Shown: in pieces, positions 8,638 through 18,508 of the stretch | Position numbering within the stretch: position 1 is the stretch's first letter | Layout of the letters: every line of letters starts with the position of its first letter | Origin: Alkalimonas amylolytica | GTDB taxonomy: Bacteria > Pseudomonadota > Gammaproteobacteria > Enterobacterales > Alteromonadaceae | Direction: 5' to 3' | Assembly (NCBI RefSeq): GCF_900107845.1 | Contig: NZ_FNRM01000004.1 | Coordinates: forward strand, 73,471 to 137,470 | DNA length: 64,000 nucleotides | Position numbers and translations under genes: made by a program | The notes under the pieces: generated by a model | Databases searched by the model: none | The model's input: only the letters and a program-made list of their open reading frames with translations | What the model was told of the DNA's origin: nothing

Positions 8638-10101
8638 ATGTATCAACAAGTACAAACACCAGCCTCATCTTCCCGCTCTCACCTTATTATTAGCCTGGCT
8701 GTTTTTTTTAGTGGGTATCTGATGGTTTTCTGGCCAAGCTTGGCCAGGATGGAAGGCATTTGGCGCCACTCCGAAACTTATATGCATGCTTATTTGATAC
8801 TGCCTATTAGCCTGTGGCTGATTTGGCGTCAGCGGGAGCGGCTAGCTGGCTTGCCGATGCAAAGCACTTTGTGGCCAGCGCTGTTCGCTACACCATTCGC
8901 CATGGCCTGGTTGCTTGCTTATGCCGTTGATGTGAACTTTGTCAGTCAGTTTGCAGCTATTTTCTTCCTGCAACTGATGATTTGGTCGTTGCTGGGGCAT
9001 CAAATCCTTCGCATCATCTGGTTCCCGGTCGTTTTCCTGGTTTTTTTGGTGCCGTTTGGCGAAGCCGCCAACCCGATTTTGCAACAAGTAACCGCCGATA
9101 TGGTGGTACATTTCCTGCGTCTGGTCGATTTTCCTATCTACCGTGAAGGCTTATACATATACACGCCCGCTGCGGTATTCGAAGTGGCCGTCGCCTGCTC
9201 CGGCCTTAACTTTTTACTGACCAGTCTGGTGTTGTCCTGCCTCTACTCTTATTTGCATTACAGTCGCTGGTACAAGGCTGTTGCTTTTATTGCTTTGACC
9301 TTAGTACTTTCGATCATCGCCAATGGGATCCGAGCTTTTTTATTGGTGGTGATTGGTGAGAAATCCAATATGGCCTATGGCTTTGGTGCTGATCACTATT
9401 ACTATGGCTGGCTGGTCTTTTTCCTGGTGATCATGCTGGCATTCTGGCTCGGTGCCAAATTTGCCGATGACGATGCCCCTGCGGCCACAGAAAACAAAGT
9501 GCCCGAGCAGCGTACAGTCCCCATCAGTAAAACCACACTGGTTTGCCTGGCCCTGACCTTACTGCTGGCCGGCAGCATCAGCCGGAATATTGCCGATACT
9601 CCAACACCGGAACAACCTGCCCAACTCGAACAACACAATCAGGACATTGCCGGACAAAGTAATTGGGGCATTCAGTTCTACGATGGCCTGAGCCGAGATC
9701 ACTGGCTCACCGAACACAGTGTTGAGCTCTTTATGGCCTCTTATGCGCATCGGCAAGAACACGGTGATATGATTACCTGGCACAATACCCTGTATCAGCC
9801 TGAACAGTGGAGCATCACGGCTCAACATCATACTGGCTCTTTACTGAATGGTTACGGCATCCTGCAACTGGTTAATACCCGTGGTCAGCAACGTGCTGTG
9901 TTGTATTGGTACCAAATGGGCGAACACAAAACCAGCAACCGCGTGGCGATGAAACTGTTGCAATTAGCGGCCTTGTTACGGGGTGATGACACGCCAGGCT
10001 ATGTCTTCGCAGCTTCGGTAACCGGAGACCAGTCCATCGAGGATATCCGACAGCAACTGCTGGCCGCGAAGCAACAACACCTGGTGGATCTGGCTCCATG
10101 A
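8638..10101 (+). CDS. xrtA: exosortase A with fused EpsI-like C-terminal domain
   Basis: 487 aa multispanning inner-membrane cysteine transpeptidase of the PEP-CTERM sorting system. Catalytic residues are visible: Cys187 in VACSGLN, Arg232 in NGIRAF and His253 in GADHYYYGW. About eight TM helices are followed by a hydrophobic anchor and a ~190-residue periplasmic part (SNWGIQFYDGL, ITWHNTLYQPEQW, RAVLYWYQMG) like EpsI, which is a separate gene in some organisms. ATG 8638 has AAAGGA 8 nt upstream; an alternative ATG at 8629 overlaps that site. Cleaves at the Pro-Glu-Pro motif of target proteins; the substrate found here is encoded at 56018-56923. ATGA overlap with the flippase gene. Confidence 0.95.
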   Translation: MYQQVQTPASSSRSHLIISLAVFFSGYLMVFWPSLARMEGIWRHSETYMHAYLILPISLWLIWRQRERLAGLPMQSTLWPALFATPFAMAWLLAYAVDVNFVSQFAAIFFLQLMIWSLLGHQILRIIWFPVVFLVFLVPFGEAANPILQQVTADMVVHFLRLVDFPIYREGLYIYTPAAVFEVAVACSGLNFLLTSLVLSCLYSYLHYSRWYKAVAFIALTLVLSIIANGIRAFLLVVIGEKSNMAYGFGADHYYYGWLVFFLVIMLAFWLGAKFADDDAPAATENKVPEQRTVPISKTTLVCLALTLLLAGSISRNIADTPTPEQPAQLEQHNQDIAGQSNWGIQFYDGLSRDHWLTEHSVELFMASYAHRQEHGDMITWHNTLYQPEQWSITAQHHTGSLLNGYGILQLVNTRGQQRAVLYWYQMGEHKTSNRVAMKLLQLAALLRGDDTPGYVFAASVTGDQSIEDIRQQLLAAKQQHLVDLAP

Positions 10102-11579
10102 ACAGCTCGGTGAGTCAGGGCGTAGTACAAAGCTCGGCTATTTTACTCACCATTCAACTGTTCCAGAAAAGTCTTGGTTTTATTTCCACCCTGATCCTGG
10201 CCAGGCTGCTGGTACCTGAGCATTTTGGTATTGTGGCCATGGTGATGATTTGCCTGATGTTGTTTGAAAACATCGCCGATGCAGGAAATCAGCACTACAT
10301 CATTCAAAAGCAGCAGCTGGATGATGAGGATTTACACACGGCCTGGAGCCTGGAGTTGCTCACCAAGCTGTTGATGTTTGGCTTGATCCTGTTACTGTCA
10401 CCCTTGCTAGCCAGTTTCTTCTCCATGCCTGAATTAACCAGTGCCCTGATGATTGCCAGCCTGGTATTACCGATCAAGGCCTTGCAAAACCCCGCCCTGA
10501 TGCTGTTTGCCAAGCAACTGAATTATCGCCCGGTGTTTCGGCTTAGTCTGCTGCAAAAACTGCTGTCATTTATTGTTACTATTGGCCTTGCTTATCTCTA
10601 CCCCAGTCACTGGCCAGTCATTATTGGCGCTTTGGTATCAGCGCTTAGCTTTACCCTCGGTAGTTATGCCATCAGTCATTTCCGTCCTCGCTTCTCACTG
10701 GCCCGCTTTTGGCAGCAATGGGGCTTTTCAAAATGGCTGATGTTGCGTGGTTTGATTGGTTTTGCCCGCTATCAGGCCGATAACCTGATCGTGTCAAAAC
10801 GCTTTAGCACCGCCGATCTGGGTGGCTACCACTTATTACGCGAACTGACACTGCTGCCTGCCATTGCCGTGATCGTTCCTTGCAGCCAACCTCTGCAGGC
10901 CGCCATTGCCGATCAGCGCGACAAGGCCGATTTACTCAGCTACCGCACCCGCATGAGTTTGCTGTTGCTGCTGCTGGTGCTGATCCCAATCACCACCTTC
11001 TTACTGGCTTACCCAAGCTTAATCGTCACTACCCTGTTAGGAGCTCAATGGTCTGAGTACGGTGTACTGCTGGCGCCTTTTGCCTTGTTTTTTATTACTT
11101 TTTGCATCTTTGATCTGATCAGTAATGCCTTTTTGGCCATAGGCAAAAGCCGCTTGCTGTTCTGGTTTGATGTGGTGTCAACCCTGGTGGTGATTGCTGT
11201 CTTGTTATGGCTGGTGACGGGAAGTCTGCTGGAGATGGCCTGGCTGCGGGGCTGGCTATCGGTCCTAACCACCCTTGCTTTGCTTGGGTTGTTGCAGCAG
11301 GCTACCCGATTTAACCTGCTGCGCTTGTTGTGGCTGTGCCTGCCTTACCTGCTGTTTGCCGTGCTCGCCTACCTGCTTAGCCAGGCGCCAGGCTTGCTGC
11401 CGGATACCGCACCACTGTGGCTTCTGCTTAGCCATGCGGTATTATTTTTCAGCAGTTACAGTCTCTGTTGTTTGCTATACACCTGGCTGGTAAAACACCG
11501 GGTACCGGAACTGCAGCATCAAACAGAGGTGGTTATGCAGTTGTCTCAAAAGCTTCGCAAAGCTCGTCAGGCGCTCTGA
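10098..11579 (+). CDS. oligosaccharide flippase 1 (Wzx, MATE/MVF-like)
   Basis: 493 aa, about 12-14 hydrophobic helices, opening with GVVQSSAILLTIQLFQKSLGF and the characteristic ILARLLVPEHFGIVAMVMI of the polysaccharide-synthesis flippase family. Translationally coupled to xrtA by an ATGA overlap, which makes it the most likely housekeeping flippase of the locus. It moves the undecaprenyl-linked repeat unit to the periplasmic face. Its 3' end overlaps the convergent glycosyltransferase by 13 nt. Three further flippases lie at 26660, 31738 and 38660. Confidence 0.9.
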   Translation: MNSSVSQGVVQSSAILLTIQLFQKSLGFISTLILARLLVPEHFGIVAMVMICLMLFENIADAGNQHYIIQKQQLDDEDLHTAWSLELLTKLLMFGLILLLSPLLASFFSMPELTSALMIASLVLPIKALQNPALMLFAKQLNYRPVFRLSLLQKLLSFIVTIGLAYLYPSHWPVIIGALVSALSFTLGSYAISHFRPRFSLARFWQQWGFSKWLMLRGLIGFARYQADNLIVSKRFSTADLGGYHLLRELTLLPAIAVIVPCSQPLQAAIADQRDKADLLSYRTRMSLLLLLLVLIPITTFLLAYPSLIVTTLLGAQWSEYGVLLAPFALFFITFCIFDLISNAFLAIGKSRLLFWFDVVSTLVVIAVLLWLVTGSLLEMAWLRGWLSVLTTLALLGLLQQATRFNLLRLLWLCLPYLLFAVLAYLLSQAPGLLPDTAPLWLLLSHAVLFFSSYSLCCLLYTWLVKHRVPELQHQTEVVMQLSQKLRKARQAL

Positions 11580-12703
11580 GCTGAGCGGCCGGCTTTAGCT
11601 GCAATCAACTCATGGTACAACTGGCTGTAGGCCAGCTCCATCGCCTGAGCCGAGAAGTTCTGATACACATGGGCACAACCGGCTTCTGCCAGCTGCTGTT
11701 TCTGCTCAGGGTTGTCTATCAGGCGTTGCCACAAGGCTGTCAACGCCTCAGTATCACCATAATCGGCCAGCAAGCCGGTGTTGTTGTGTTCAATCAAGCG
11801 ATCTACACCTGGAATATTAAACGCCGTCACACAAACTTTCGCTGCCATCGCTTCCATCAAGCAGCGCGGGATCCCTTCCAGGCTCGAGGTCAGCACAAAG
11901 CAATCAAAGGTCGGCAGCAAGGCCAGCCTGTCATCGCGAAATCCCATAAAATCGACCTTATCGGCAATGGCAAGCTGCTGCGCCAATTGCTGCAGTAAGG
12001 CTCGTTCATCACCATCGCCAATCAAAACCAGACGACAATGGGGCTGGCTTGCCAGCAAGGCAGCAAAGGCTTGTAAAGTGGCAGTGAGATTTTTCCGGCT
12101 AATTAACTGGCCGATATAGCCAATACGAAATTCATCGGTGGTTTCAGGCTGAGCCTCTGCTAAAGCAGCTTCCACTTCAGCCAGATCAACCCCGTTCGTA
12201 ATCAACCGCACCCGCTTGGGATTGACCCGATACTGCTCCAGCACCGTCTTTTGAATATCCGGTGATAACGGGCAGACCCAATCAAAGCCATGAAAGGCCT
12301 TCCCCCCCAACCAGATATAAGCCCGTAAGCGCTTATCCGTGGAGTTTTCAAAGCCATGCGGCGTACAAACCGAAGCAATACCTGCCCATTTTGCCGCCAA
12401 CACACCCAGAATATCCGACTTGTAACCATGGGTGTGAATGATATGGATGCCCTGCTGGCGAATCAAATCCACCAAGCGTTTCACCACCCGAAGATCAAAC
12501 TTAGAGGCCATGGGAATGCGGTGTTGCCGGGCTGTTGGCAAACCAGAACGAAGCAATACATCATCACATGCCCCAGGCTCATCGGTAATCGCCAGATGTT
12601 GCTCTACATCGCTGCTGGGTTGAACCGATAACAAGGCATTGACCCAGCGCTCAGCACCGTAGTAACCACTCGGGCAAATCAGTTGCAGCACTTTGATGGT
12701 CAT
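11567..12703 (-). CDS. glycosyltransferase family 4
   Basis: 378 aa GT-B fold enzyme. N-terminal VLQLICPSGYYGAERWVNAL is the acceptor-domain glycine loop, with THGYKSDI and CTPHGFENST; the donor-domain part has GYIGQLISRKNL and the EX7E-type motif TSSLEGIPRCLMEAMA with VTAFNIPGVDRLI. Cytoplasmic or peripheral membrane; adds one sugar to the lipid-linked EPS intermediate. Last gene of a four-gene leftward operon in which every junction is a 4-nt ATGA overlap. Donor and linkage cannot be read from sequence; GDP-mannose is plausible because its synthesis genes lie nearby. Confidence 0.9.
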   Translation of the reverse strand: MTIKVLQLICPSGYYGAERWVNALLSVQPSSDVEQHLAITDEPGACDDVLLRSGLPTARQHRIPMASKFDLRVVKRLVDLIRQQGIHIIHTHGYKSDILGVLAAKWAGIASVCTPHGFENSTDKRLRAYIWLGGKAFHGFDWVCPLSPDIQKTVLEQYRVNPKRVRLITNGVDLAEVEAALAEAQPETTDEFRIGYIGQLISRKNLTATLQAFAALLASQPHCRLVLIGDGDERALLQQLAQQLAIADKVDFMGFRDDRLALLPTFDCFVLTSSLEGIPRCLMEAMAAKVCVTAFNIPGVDRLIEHNNTGLLADYGDTEALTALWQRLIDNPEQKQQLAEAGCAHVYQNFSAQAMELAYSQLYHELIAAKAGRSAQSA

Positions 12704-13656
12704 AGAGTCGTTTTCCTTGGCAATAAAAAGCGCACGCCGGCCAGGGTTCCCACAGCACGGGCAGCAAAATAAACGGTATAAAACAGCAGCAGATAATGAA
12801 AAGCCACGGTGTTGTGCGGCAAACGGTACAAGCGCAGGCTGTACAACAGCACCGGCAGCATCAACAGGGCTACGGCAGGTAAAAACAAGGATGGCACTAA
12901 GCTACTCAGCAGCATCGCTAACAAAGCCAACAGCACCCAAAACGGCAGCAAAATACTGGGCCATTCCCGCAACGGCACCTTGCGCCCGGACAGGGATTTC
13001 AGATTGTACTCAGAGCGCCAGATTTCCTTTTTAAAACTTTGTGCAAAGGACTTATCTTCGCCCAGATGTATATAGTAGGTTTGGGAAGTGCAATAGAGCT
13101 CCCCGGCCTGCCCCAACCGTTCGGTGTAATAGGAGTCTTCGCAAGTCTGCAAATGCTCTGGGAAACCTCCGACATCCTGATGAGAGCTGCGCCTAAGCAG
13201 CAGATTGCAACCAGGCAGATAGGCAGCTACTGTATCAACCTTGGTATTGCAAAGTACCGTCCTTATTCTTTCTGTCACTGGCGCACCTTGTGCATCTTTT
13301 TGCATCGCCGTAAGCACGACCCGTGTGGGTTGCTCTTGCATCAGCTTTAAGCAGGTAGCCAGCCAGTCCGGGGCCAGCTGAATATCGGCATCCAAAAATG
13401 CCAGCCATTCCGATTGACCATAAGATGCACCCACATTGCGCTGCTCGGATATGCTGGTCGCATCCGGCCGGTACAAGATGGTTAGCTTAGGATGCGCTGG
13501 GACCACCAAAGGTTCTGAATTTTTGGTTACCACTAAAATTTGATGGACACGCTCGGGGCAGTTTTGCGCCAGAATGGATTCGATGGTTGTCACCAGCATC
13601 TCTGGCCGCCCCATATGCGGGATCACAAAATCGACTTTCCCTGCCAGCATGCTCAT
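12700..13656 (-). CDS. glycosyltransferase family 2, membrane-associated
   Basis: 318 aa. GT-A fold: VDFVIPHMGRPEMLVTTIES, EQRNVGASYGQSEWLAFLDAD with the DxD-like metal site, and DVGGFPEHLQTCEDSYY with the ED catalytic pair. Two or three C-terminal hydrophobic segments (LLPFWVLLALLAMLLSSLVP, LFLPAVALLMLPVLLYSL) anchor it to the inner membrane. Overlaps both neighbours by ATGA. Adds a sugar to the repeat unit; the substrate is not predictable. Confidence 0.9.
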   Translation of the reverse strand: MSMLAGKVDFVIPHMGRPEMLVTTIESILAQNCPERVHQILVVTKNSEPLVVPAHPKLTILYRPDATSISEQRNVGASYGQSEWLAFLDADIQLAPDWLATCLKLMQEQPTRVVLTAMQKDAQGAPVTERIRTVLCNTKVDTVAAYLPGCNLLLRRSSHQDVGGFPEHLQTCEDSYYTERLGQAGELYCTSQTYYIHLGEDKSFAQSFKKEIWRSEYNLKSLSGRKVPLREWPSILLPFWVLLALLAMLLSSLVPSLFLPAVALLMLPVLLYSLRLYRLPHNTVAFHYLLLFYTVYFAARAVGTLAGVRFLLPRKTTL

Positions 13657-14270
13657 ATGGAAGCATCCATTGTTGGTTTGGTTTGCAACTCAGCGACCTT
13701 GCGCACAATACGCGCCGGGTTGCCAACCGCAATAACCCCAGCCGGTAAATCCTCGGTGACCACAGCGCCAGCGCCGATAATGCAACCATCGCCTATGGAT
13801 GCCATGACAATAGCGCCATTGCCAATCCAGCAATTGGTACCGATCTGCACTTTTTCGAAACGCCCCCCCTGGTCCTTGTAGGGGGTGGAGGGGTCGGCAA
13901 AATGATGCTGGTTTTTACCGCTCAGAATATGCACCCCACTGCCCAGCAAGGTGTTTTCGCCGATACGGCACAGCCCGATATTGCATTGCGGGCCTATATA
14001 AACCCCCTCCTGAATTTCAGTGCCTTGCTGGGAAAATAAAGCGCCAAAACCGATGTAGCAATCCGCCGCGCAGTGCTGCATGGTCAGCCGATACGCTGCC
14101 ACCCGAAGATAACTGCCCAGTAAACCAGGCCAAAGCGATAACAGCTGGGCAAAGCCACTGAATAAACTGTCCCTGGCACAAACTGGCCGCAAGAGAAAGT
14201 ACAGCAGCAACAACGGCGATACCAACAACAACATCAGCAAGCGCACCGCAGCTTTGGCAGCAGACTTCAT
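13653..14270 (-). CDS. hexapeptide-repeat acetyltransferase (WcaF/colanic-acid type)
   Basis: 205 aa. An N-terminal hydrophobic segment (LLMLLLVSPLLLLYFLLRP) is followed by left-handed beta-helix hexapeptide repeats (IQEGVYIGPQCNIGLCRIGENTLLGSGVHIL ... VQIGTNCWIGNGAIVMA, IGDGCIIGAGAVVTEDLPAG) with the DLPAGVIAVGNPARIV C-cap. The histidine pair in KNQHHFADPS is probably catalytic. Expected to O-acetylate a sugar of the EPS using acetyl-CoA. It sits inside the glycosyltransferase operon with ATGA overlaps on both sides. Confidence 0.88.
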   Translation of the reverse strand: MKSAAKAAVRLLMLLLVSPLLLLYFLLRPVCARDSLFSGFAQLLSLWPGLLGSYLRVAAYRLTMQHCAADCYIGFGALFSQQGTEIQEGVYIGPQCNIGLCRIGENTLLGSGVHILSGKNQHHFADPSTPYKDQGGRFEKVQIGTNCWIGNGAIVMASIGDGCIIGAGAVVTEDLPAGVIAVGNPARIVRKVAELQTKPTMDASI

Positions 14271-15487
14271 GCGGATGCCTCTTGCCGTTGTTGCAACAAA
14301 GCGGGTAAGTTTTGCAGCACCCCATCCCAGCTGTAGTGCTGTCGTATTAATTCCGGGCCATTAGTCTGTAAAGCCAGTTGCAAACGCGGGCTGGTCAGCA
14401 CCTGTTCGATGCAGGCAATAAAATCAGCCTCGGTGCTCGCGGTCAGCAAATGCTCACCCGGCTTGCAGGCAATACCCTCAGCACCCAGCGGCGTGGTGAT
14501 CACTGGCAGGCCGCAGGCCATCGCCTGTAAAATTTTATTCTGCACCCCACGGGCCAGCCGAAAAGGGGCGATAAAGATGCTGGCCTGATGGTAATAAGGC
14601 AAAATAGCATCGACATAGCCCGTGACTTCAATCCCTTGGAGTTTTCCCAGCTGCACAATACGGCTGCTGGGTTGCATGCCGGCAATGATAAAACGGGCAC
14701 CGGGATACTTTGCCAACACCTGCTGCCACATCGACTGCACAAACCAGAGCACCGCATCTTCATTCGGCTTGTAATTCATCACTCCGGTAAACAAAAAAAC
14801 CGGATCGTCCGGATTGGCTGGCGTTGCCGCCGGGTAAAAGGCCGAGGTATCCAGCCCATTGGCCAGCACACTGACTTTCGATGCATCAGCAAGTTGTTTG
14901 GCAAACAGCTGCACCTCGTTGTCAGAAATAAAGAAACAATGATCAAACTGCTGATAGATTTGCTGCTCTGCGTTAGCTACCAATCTGGCTTCACGCTGAT
15001 ACACCCATCGCATCGGCCAGCTGCTGTTGGCCGCATACTGCTGCCATTTGTCGGAATCCAGATCCATAAAGTCCATCAGCAAAGTACAAGGCCGCTTTGC
15101 GGAGGACACCAAACCCGCCCGCTGCACATACACCGCCATTGCAGAGCTGGTACAGACCACCGCATCGGGCTGCTCTGTTTGCAGCTGCTGTTGCAAAAGC
15201 GCCTGTAAGGCAGGACAAAAGAAATGCGTTTGCGACACAGGCTGTCCGGTCAGCACAGCCGACAGCTTGCGCCAAAGCGCGGAACCCAGCGGTGCAGTCA
15301 GCACTGTCACACCCAGTTTTGCTTGCAGATCATTGGCAAAACCAACTTCAGCAGCGTCTTCAACCGGGGCAAAAACGGTCAGTTGATGACCTTGCTCCAC
15401 CAGATAGTTGATTTGATGGAAGGTGCGGATTTTTTCGCCTTTATCGGCAGGATAAGGTACCCGGTGCGCAAGATAAAAAATCTTCAT
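14267..15487 (-). CDS. glycosyltransferase, PEP-CTERM/EpsH1 system type 1 (stp1-like)
   Basis: 406 aa. It opens MKIFYLAHRVPYPADKGEKI, the hallmark N-terminus of the sugar-transferase family that co-occurs with XrtA; later motifs are LFTGVMNYKPNEDAV, QLGKLQGIEVTGYVDAI and FRLARGVQNKILQAMACGLP. The ATG at 15487 is chosen over the in-frame start at 15532 because it begins exactly at the family N-terminus. First gene of the operon 15487-11567. The 164-nt gap upstream must hold its promoter; no convincing sigma-70 boxes were found there. Confidence 0.92.
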   Translation of the reverse strand: MKIFYLAHRVPYPADKGEKIRTFHQINYLVEQGHQLTVFAPVEDAAEVGFANDLQAKLGVTVLTAPLGSALWRKLSAVLTGQPVSQTHFFCPALQALLQQQLQTEQPDAVVCTSSAMAVYVQRAGLVSSAKRPCTLLMDFMDLDSDKWQQYAANSSWPMRWVYQREARLVANAEQQIYQQFDHCFFISDNEVQLFAKQLADASKVSVLANGLDTSAFYPAATPANPDDPVFLFTGVMNYKPNEDAVLWFVQSMWQQVLAKYPGARFIIAGMQPSSRIVQLGKLQGIEVTGYVDAILPYYHQASIFIAPFRLARGVQNKILQAMACGLPVITTPLGAEGIACKPGEHLLTASTEADFIACIEQVLTSPRLQLALQTNGPELIRQHYSWDGVLQNLPALLQQRQEASA

Positions 15488-15651
15488 CTGCCTGAGCTCC
15501 GGGCTGCTTTTGGCAGAGTGTGATTGATACAAACAAAGTTCATAGCTTGTCGCCCTTGATGTCCATGGCCAATTGATAGTATTCCCTCTTTGAGACAGAT
15601 TGTACCCCCTGCAACTGGCCTTTCACAACAGAGCAGCAGGAAAAATACAGC

Positions 15652-16944
15652 TCAGTCTGGTTTAAATAACGTCAATTCAGACACCCGGCTATCAATCAGT
15701 TGATGCACAGCCTGAAACCCATCGCCTTGCAAGCCACCAAGCAACAGCTGTACCTGTGCTTCGGATAAGCCCTCGGGCAAGTCCCTTACTTCAGGAAAAA
15801 AAGCGCGCTCAAAGGCGGCTGTATCCAAAGTGAGCACCTTCACATCATCAATCTGGTGCAAGTGCTCTGCAAACCAAATGCCGGCTTTATTGGCCGCAAT
15901 ATCGACAAAGCTATAACCCGACCCGCCATCGGCCGCATCATGAATTTCTTTGAGTCTGCCAATCTGATCGGCCAGGTAAGGATTGCCTACCTGCTTGATA
16001 ACCGCCGAATACAAAAAGTGCAAGGTGAGATCGCGCCGACCTGCCAGCACAACCCCGGGTAACTTAGGTACCGCCTCCCGTCCCAGCCCGTCATTGGCAA
16101 AGCGAATAAAACCACGGTTACCAAAGCCTGTGGCCAAGGCCCAGAGCGCCTGGCGATACTCATATTCCTGTTGGGCTTCAGATGCCGATCGCTCAAGCGC
16201 AAGCAAGAGCAACTGTTGGGTAAAAAATGCCAGCCGCCGTTCTTGCGGGTAGGCCTCAGCAAGACGCTCTAAAGCCGCTAAGTAAACGTCGACATCGGGT
16301 GCCAACGGCGCTGCAGTGCCTAACAATTCGCGGCCAAGTTGACGCCCGGAATACAGCCGGGGATTTAATTGCAAATCAATGTCACTGACATCAGGTTGAC
16401 GAAAAACCAGGCGTCCATCGCTCAGGCGGCCCTGTTGCAACAATGCCAACAGCTGTTGATCGGATGGCGAGGCAAAGACGATACGCACAGAAGTACGCAG
16501 CATCAACATAGCCAGCATGCCCGGCACAGGCAGCTTGCCCAGTTGACAACTGTCGATGGCAAAACCAGCGCGGGTTTCAGAAAATAAGCAATAGCCATGC
16601 AATAAACGCTGTTCAAACGGGCGCGGTAAAGTCATTGCTACATGCACTACCACCCCAAAGTCTCCCAAAGCACCATGGAACACCACAGGATGTAACGTAT
16701 GGCTGGCTACATTCAATAACGCATCCAATTGCGGCTGTGCCAACTCAACCTCAATCCCATTTTGGCTAAAACGTAATTGCTGCAAGGTAGAGCTTACCAG
16801 TTGATGCGAGTCCACCACATCCTGGCTGCTCAGGCTGCGGGAGTCCACCTGACCTTTGGTGGTGATCAGCCAAAACAGCACAACTCCGAGCACACAGAGT
16901 CCAATCGTACATTTCACCACAAAGCGCAGTAGCTTTTTCCACAT
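15652..16944 (-). CDS. membrane-anchored periplasmic protein of unknown function, paralogue A
   Basis: 430 aa; I do not recognise a named family. One N-terminal TM segment (FVVKCTIGLCVLGVVLFWLIT) is followed by a large soluble part that should be periplasmic. The C-terminal third has LTLHFLYSAVIKQVGN and GSGYSFVDIAANKAG. The protein encoded at 47997-49289 has the same length, topology and C-terminal motifs, so they are paralogues. ATG 16944 is preferred over 17013 because AAGGA lies 9 nt upstream and the resulting length equals that of the paralogue. It stands alone between two transcription units, divergent from manC. Possible role: EPS assembly or modification at the periplasmic face (inference from location and topology only). 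Confidence 0.75.
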   Translation of the reverse strand: MWKKLLRFVVKCTIGLCVLGVVLFWLITTKGQVDSRSLSSQDVVDSHQLVSSTLQQLRFSQNGIEVELAQPQLDALLNVASHTLHPVVFHGALGDFGVVVHVAMTLPRPFEQRLLHGYCLFSETRAGFAIDSCQLGKLPVPGMLAMLMLRTSVRIVFASPSDQQLLALLQQGRLSDGRLVFRQPDVSDIDLQLNPRLYSGRQLGRELLGTAAPLAPDVDVYLAALERLAEAYPQERRLAFFTQQLLLLALERSASEAQQEYEYRQALWALATGFGNRGFIRFANDGLGREAVPKLPGVVLAGRRDLTLHFLYSAVIKQVGNPYLADQIGRLKEIHDAADGGSGYSFVDIAANKAGIWFAEHLHQIDDVKVLTLDTAAFERAFFPEVRDLPEGLSEAQVQLLLGGLQGDGFQAVHQLIDSRVSELTLFKPD

Positions 16945-17085
16945 CCGGCCCATTCCTTTTCCAAACTGCTCAGCGCCAGCCAGGCGCGCACTTTTCTCAA
17001 AGTGCATGTACAATACTACAGATTTTTGTTAAAAAAGCATCATGCGGTCTTACGTTAGCGCCGCCCCAACAGAAAAGGACGCACT

Positions 17086-18492
17086 ATGTTGAAGCCCATT
17101 ATTATGGCTGGTGGCTCAGGAACCCGTCTCTGGCCTTTATCCCGCGGCAACTACCCCAAGCAGTTTCTGCCACTGGCTGGCAAACATAGCATGTTGCAGC
17201 AAACTTTGCTGCGCCTGAATGGCGTTGAACACCAGCCTCCGCTTATCATCTGCAATGAAGAACATCGCTTTCTGGCGGCAGAGCAAATCCGCCAGCTGGA
17301 GCAAGGGGTCATGCAAATTTTGCTGGAACCGGTTGGCCGCAATACCGCGCCAGCAATCGCTCTGGCAGCCTTGCAAGCTTGCCAGCAACAAGACGATGCC
17401 ATCTTGCTGGTAATGGCCGCGGATCATGTCTTTACCGATGTTGAAGCCTTACACCAAGCGATAGCTACTGCGCTGCCCTTTGCCGAATCAGGAAAAATGG
17501 TGACCTTTGGTATTACCCCGACCCAGCCTGAAACCGGTTATGGCTATATTCAGCAAGGCCAGGCGCTGAATGGCGGCGGCTTCACCGTAGCCCGCTTTGT
17601 TGAAAAGCCAGGCAGCGCCTTAGCACAGCAGTATCTCGACAGTGGCGATTACCTGTGGAACAGCGGCATCTTTTTGTTTAAAGCCAGCCGCTACCTGGAG
17701 GAGCTACAGAAGTTCCGCCTGGATATTTACCAAGCCTGTCAGGACGCTTTGAGCGAACAAACGCCGGATATGGATTTTATCCGCATCAAACAACACGCCT
17801 TTGAGCAATGCCCGGCTGAGTCCATCGACTATGCGGTGATGGAAAAAACCGATGCCGCTGTGGTGGTCCCCCTTGATGCAGGCTGGAACGATGTCGGTGG
17901 CTTTGCCGCCTTGTGGCAAATATCGGCCAAAGATGAACATGGCAATGTGCTCTCCGGTGATGTGATAGCGCATGATACCCGCAATAGCCTGGTTCGCAGC
18001 GATGACAAACTGGTCGCTACCGTCGGCGTAGATGATCTGGTGATCATCACCACCAAAGATGCCGTGCTGGTGGCCCACAAAGACAAAACCCAGGATGTGA
18101 AGCAAATTGTCGCAGAGCTACAACTAGCCGACAGGCATGAAGTCAGCTTCCATCGCGAAGTTTACCGGCCCTGGGGTAAATACGACTCGGTCGATAGCGG
18201 TGCGCGCTTTCAGGTAAAGCGCATTACCGTCAAGCCCGGAGCTAAACTCAGTGTACAAATGCATCATCACAGGGCCGAGCACTGGATTGTGGTTTCAGGC
18301 ACCGCCAAGGTCACCATCAACGACACTGAGCAGTACCTGACTGAAAATCAGTCGGTCTATATTCCCATCACCGCCGTGCATGCGCTGGAAAACCCAGGCA
18401 AAGTGGACCTGGAGCTGATTGAAGTGCAATCAGGCTCCTATTTAGGTGAAGACGACATCGTTCGTTTTGAAGACCGTTATGGGCGTAGTTAA
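17086..18492 (+). CDS. manC: mannose-1-phosphate guanylyltransferase / mannose-6-phosphate isomerase
   Basis: 468 aa bifunctional type II enzyme (ManC/CpsB/AlgA family). Nucleotidyltransferase part: [19 protein letters not shown] at the N-terminus, [34 protein letters not shown]-terminal cupin isomerase part: [20 protein letters not shown] with the metal-binding histidines. Converts fructose-6-P to mannose-6-P and mannose-1-P to GDP-mannose, with the mutase encoded next door supplying the middle step. AAAGGAC precedes the ATG by 6 nt. Gives GDP-mannose for EPS assembly. Confidence 0.96.
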   Translation: MLKPIIMAGGSGTRLWPLSRGNYPKQFLPLAGKHSMLQQTLLRLNGVEHQPPLIICNEEHRFLAAEQIRQLEQGVMQILLEPVGRNTAPAIALAALQACQQQDDAILLVMAADHVFTDVEALHQAIATALPFAESGKMVTFGITPTQPETGYGYIQQGQALNGGGFTVARFVEKPGSALAQQYLDSGDYLWNSGIFLFKASRYLEELQKFRLDIYQACQDALSEQTPDMDFIRIKQHAFEQCPAESIDYAVMEKTDAAVVVPLDAGWNDVGGFAALWQISAKDEHGNVLSGDVIAHDTRNSLVRSDDKLVATVGVDDLVIITTKDAVLVAHKDKTQDVKQIVAELQLADRHEVSFHREVYRPWGKYDSVDSGARFQVKRITVKPGAKLSVQMHHHRAEHWIVVSGTAKVTINDTEQYLTENQSVYIPITAVHALENPGKVDLELIEVQSGSYLGEDDIVRFEDRYGRS

Positions 18493-18508
18493 CCGGGGCA
18501 CAGCCAGC

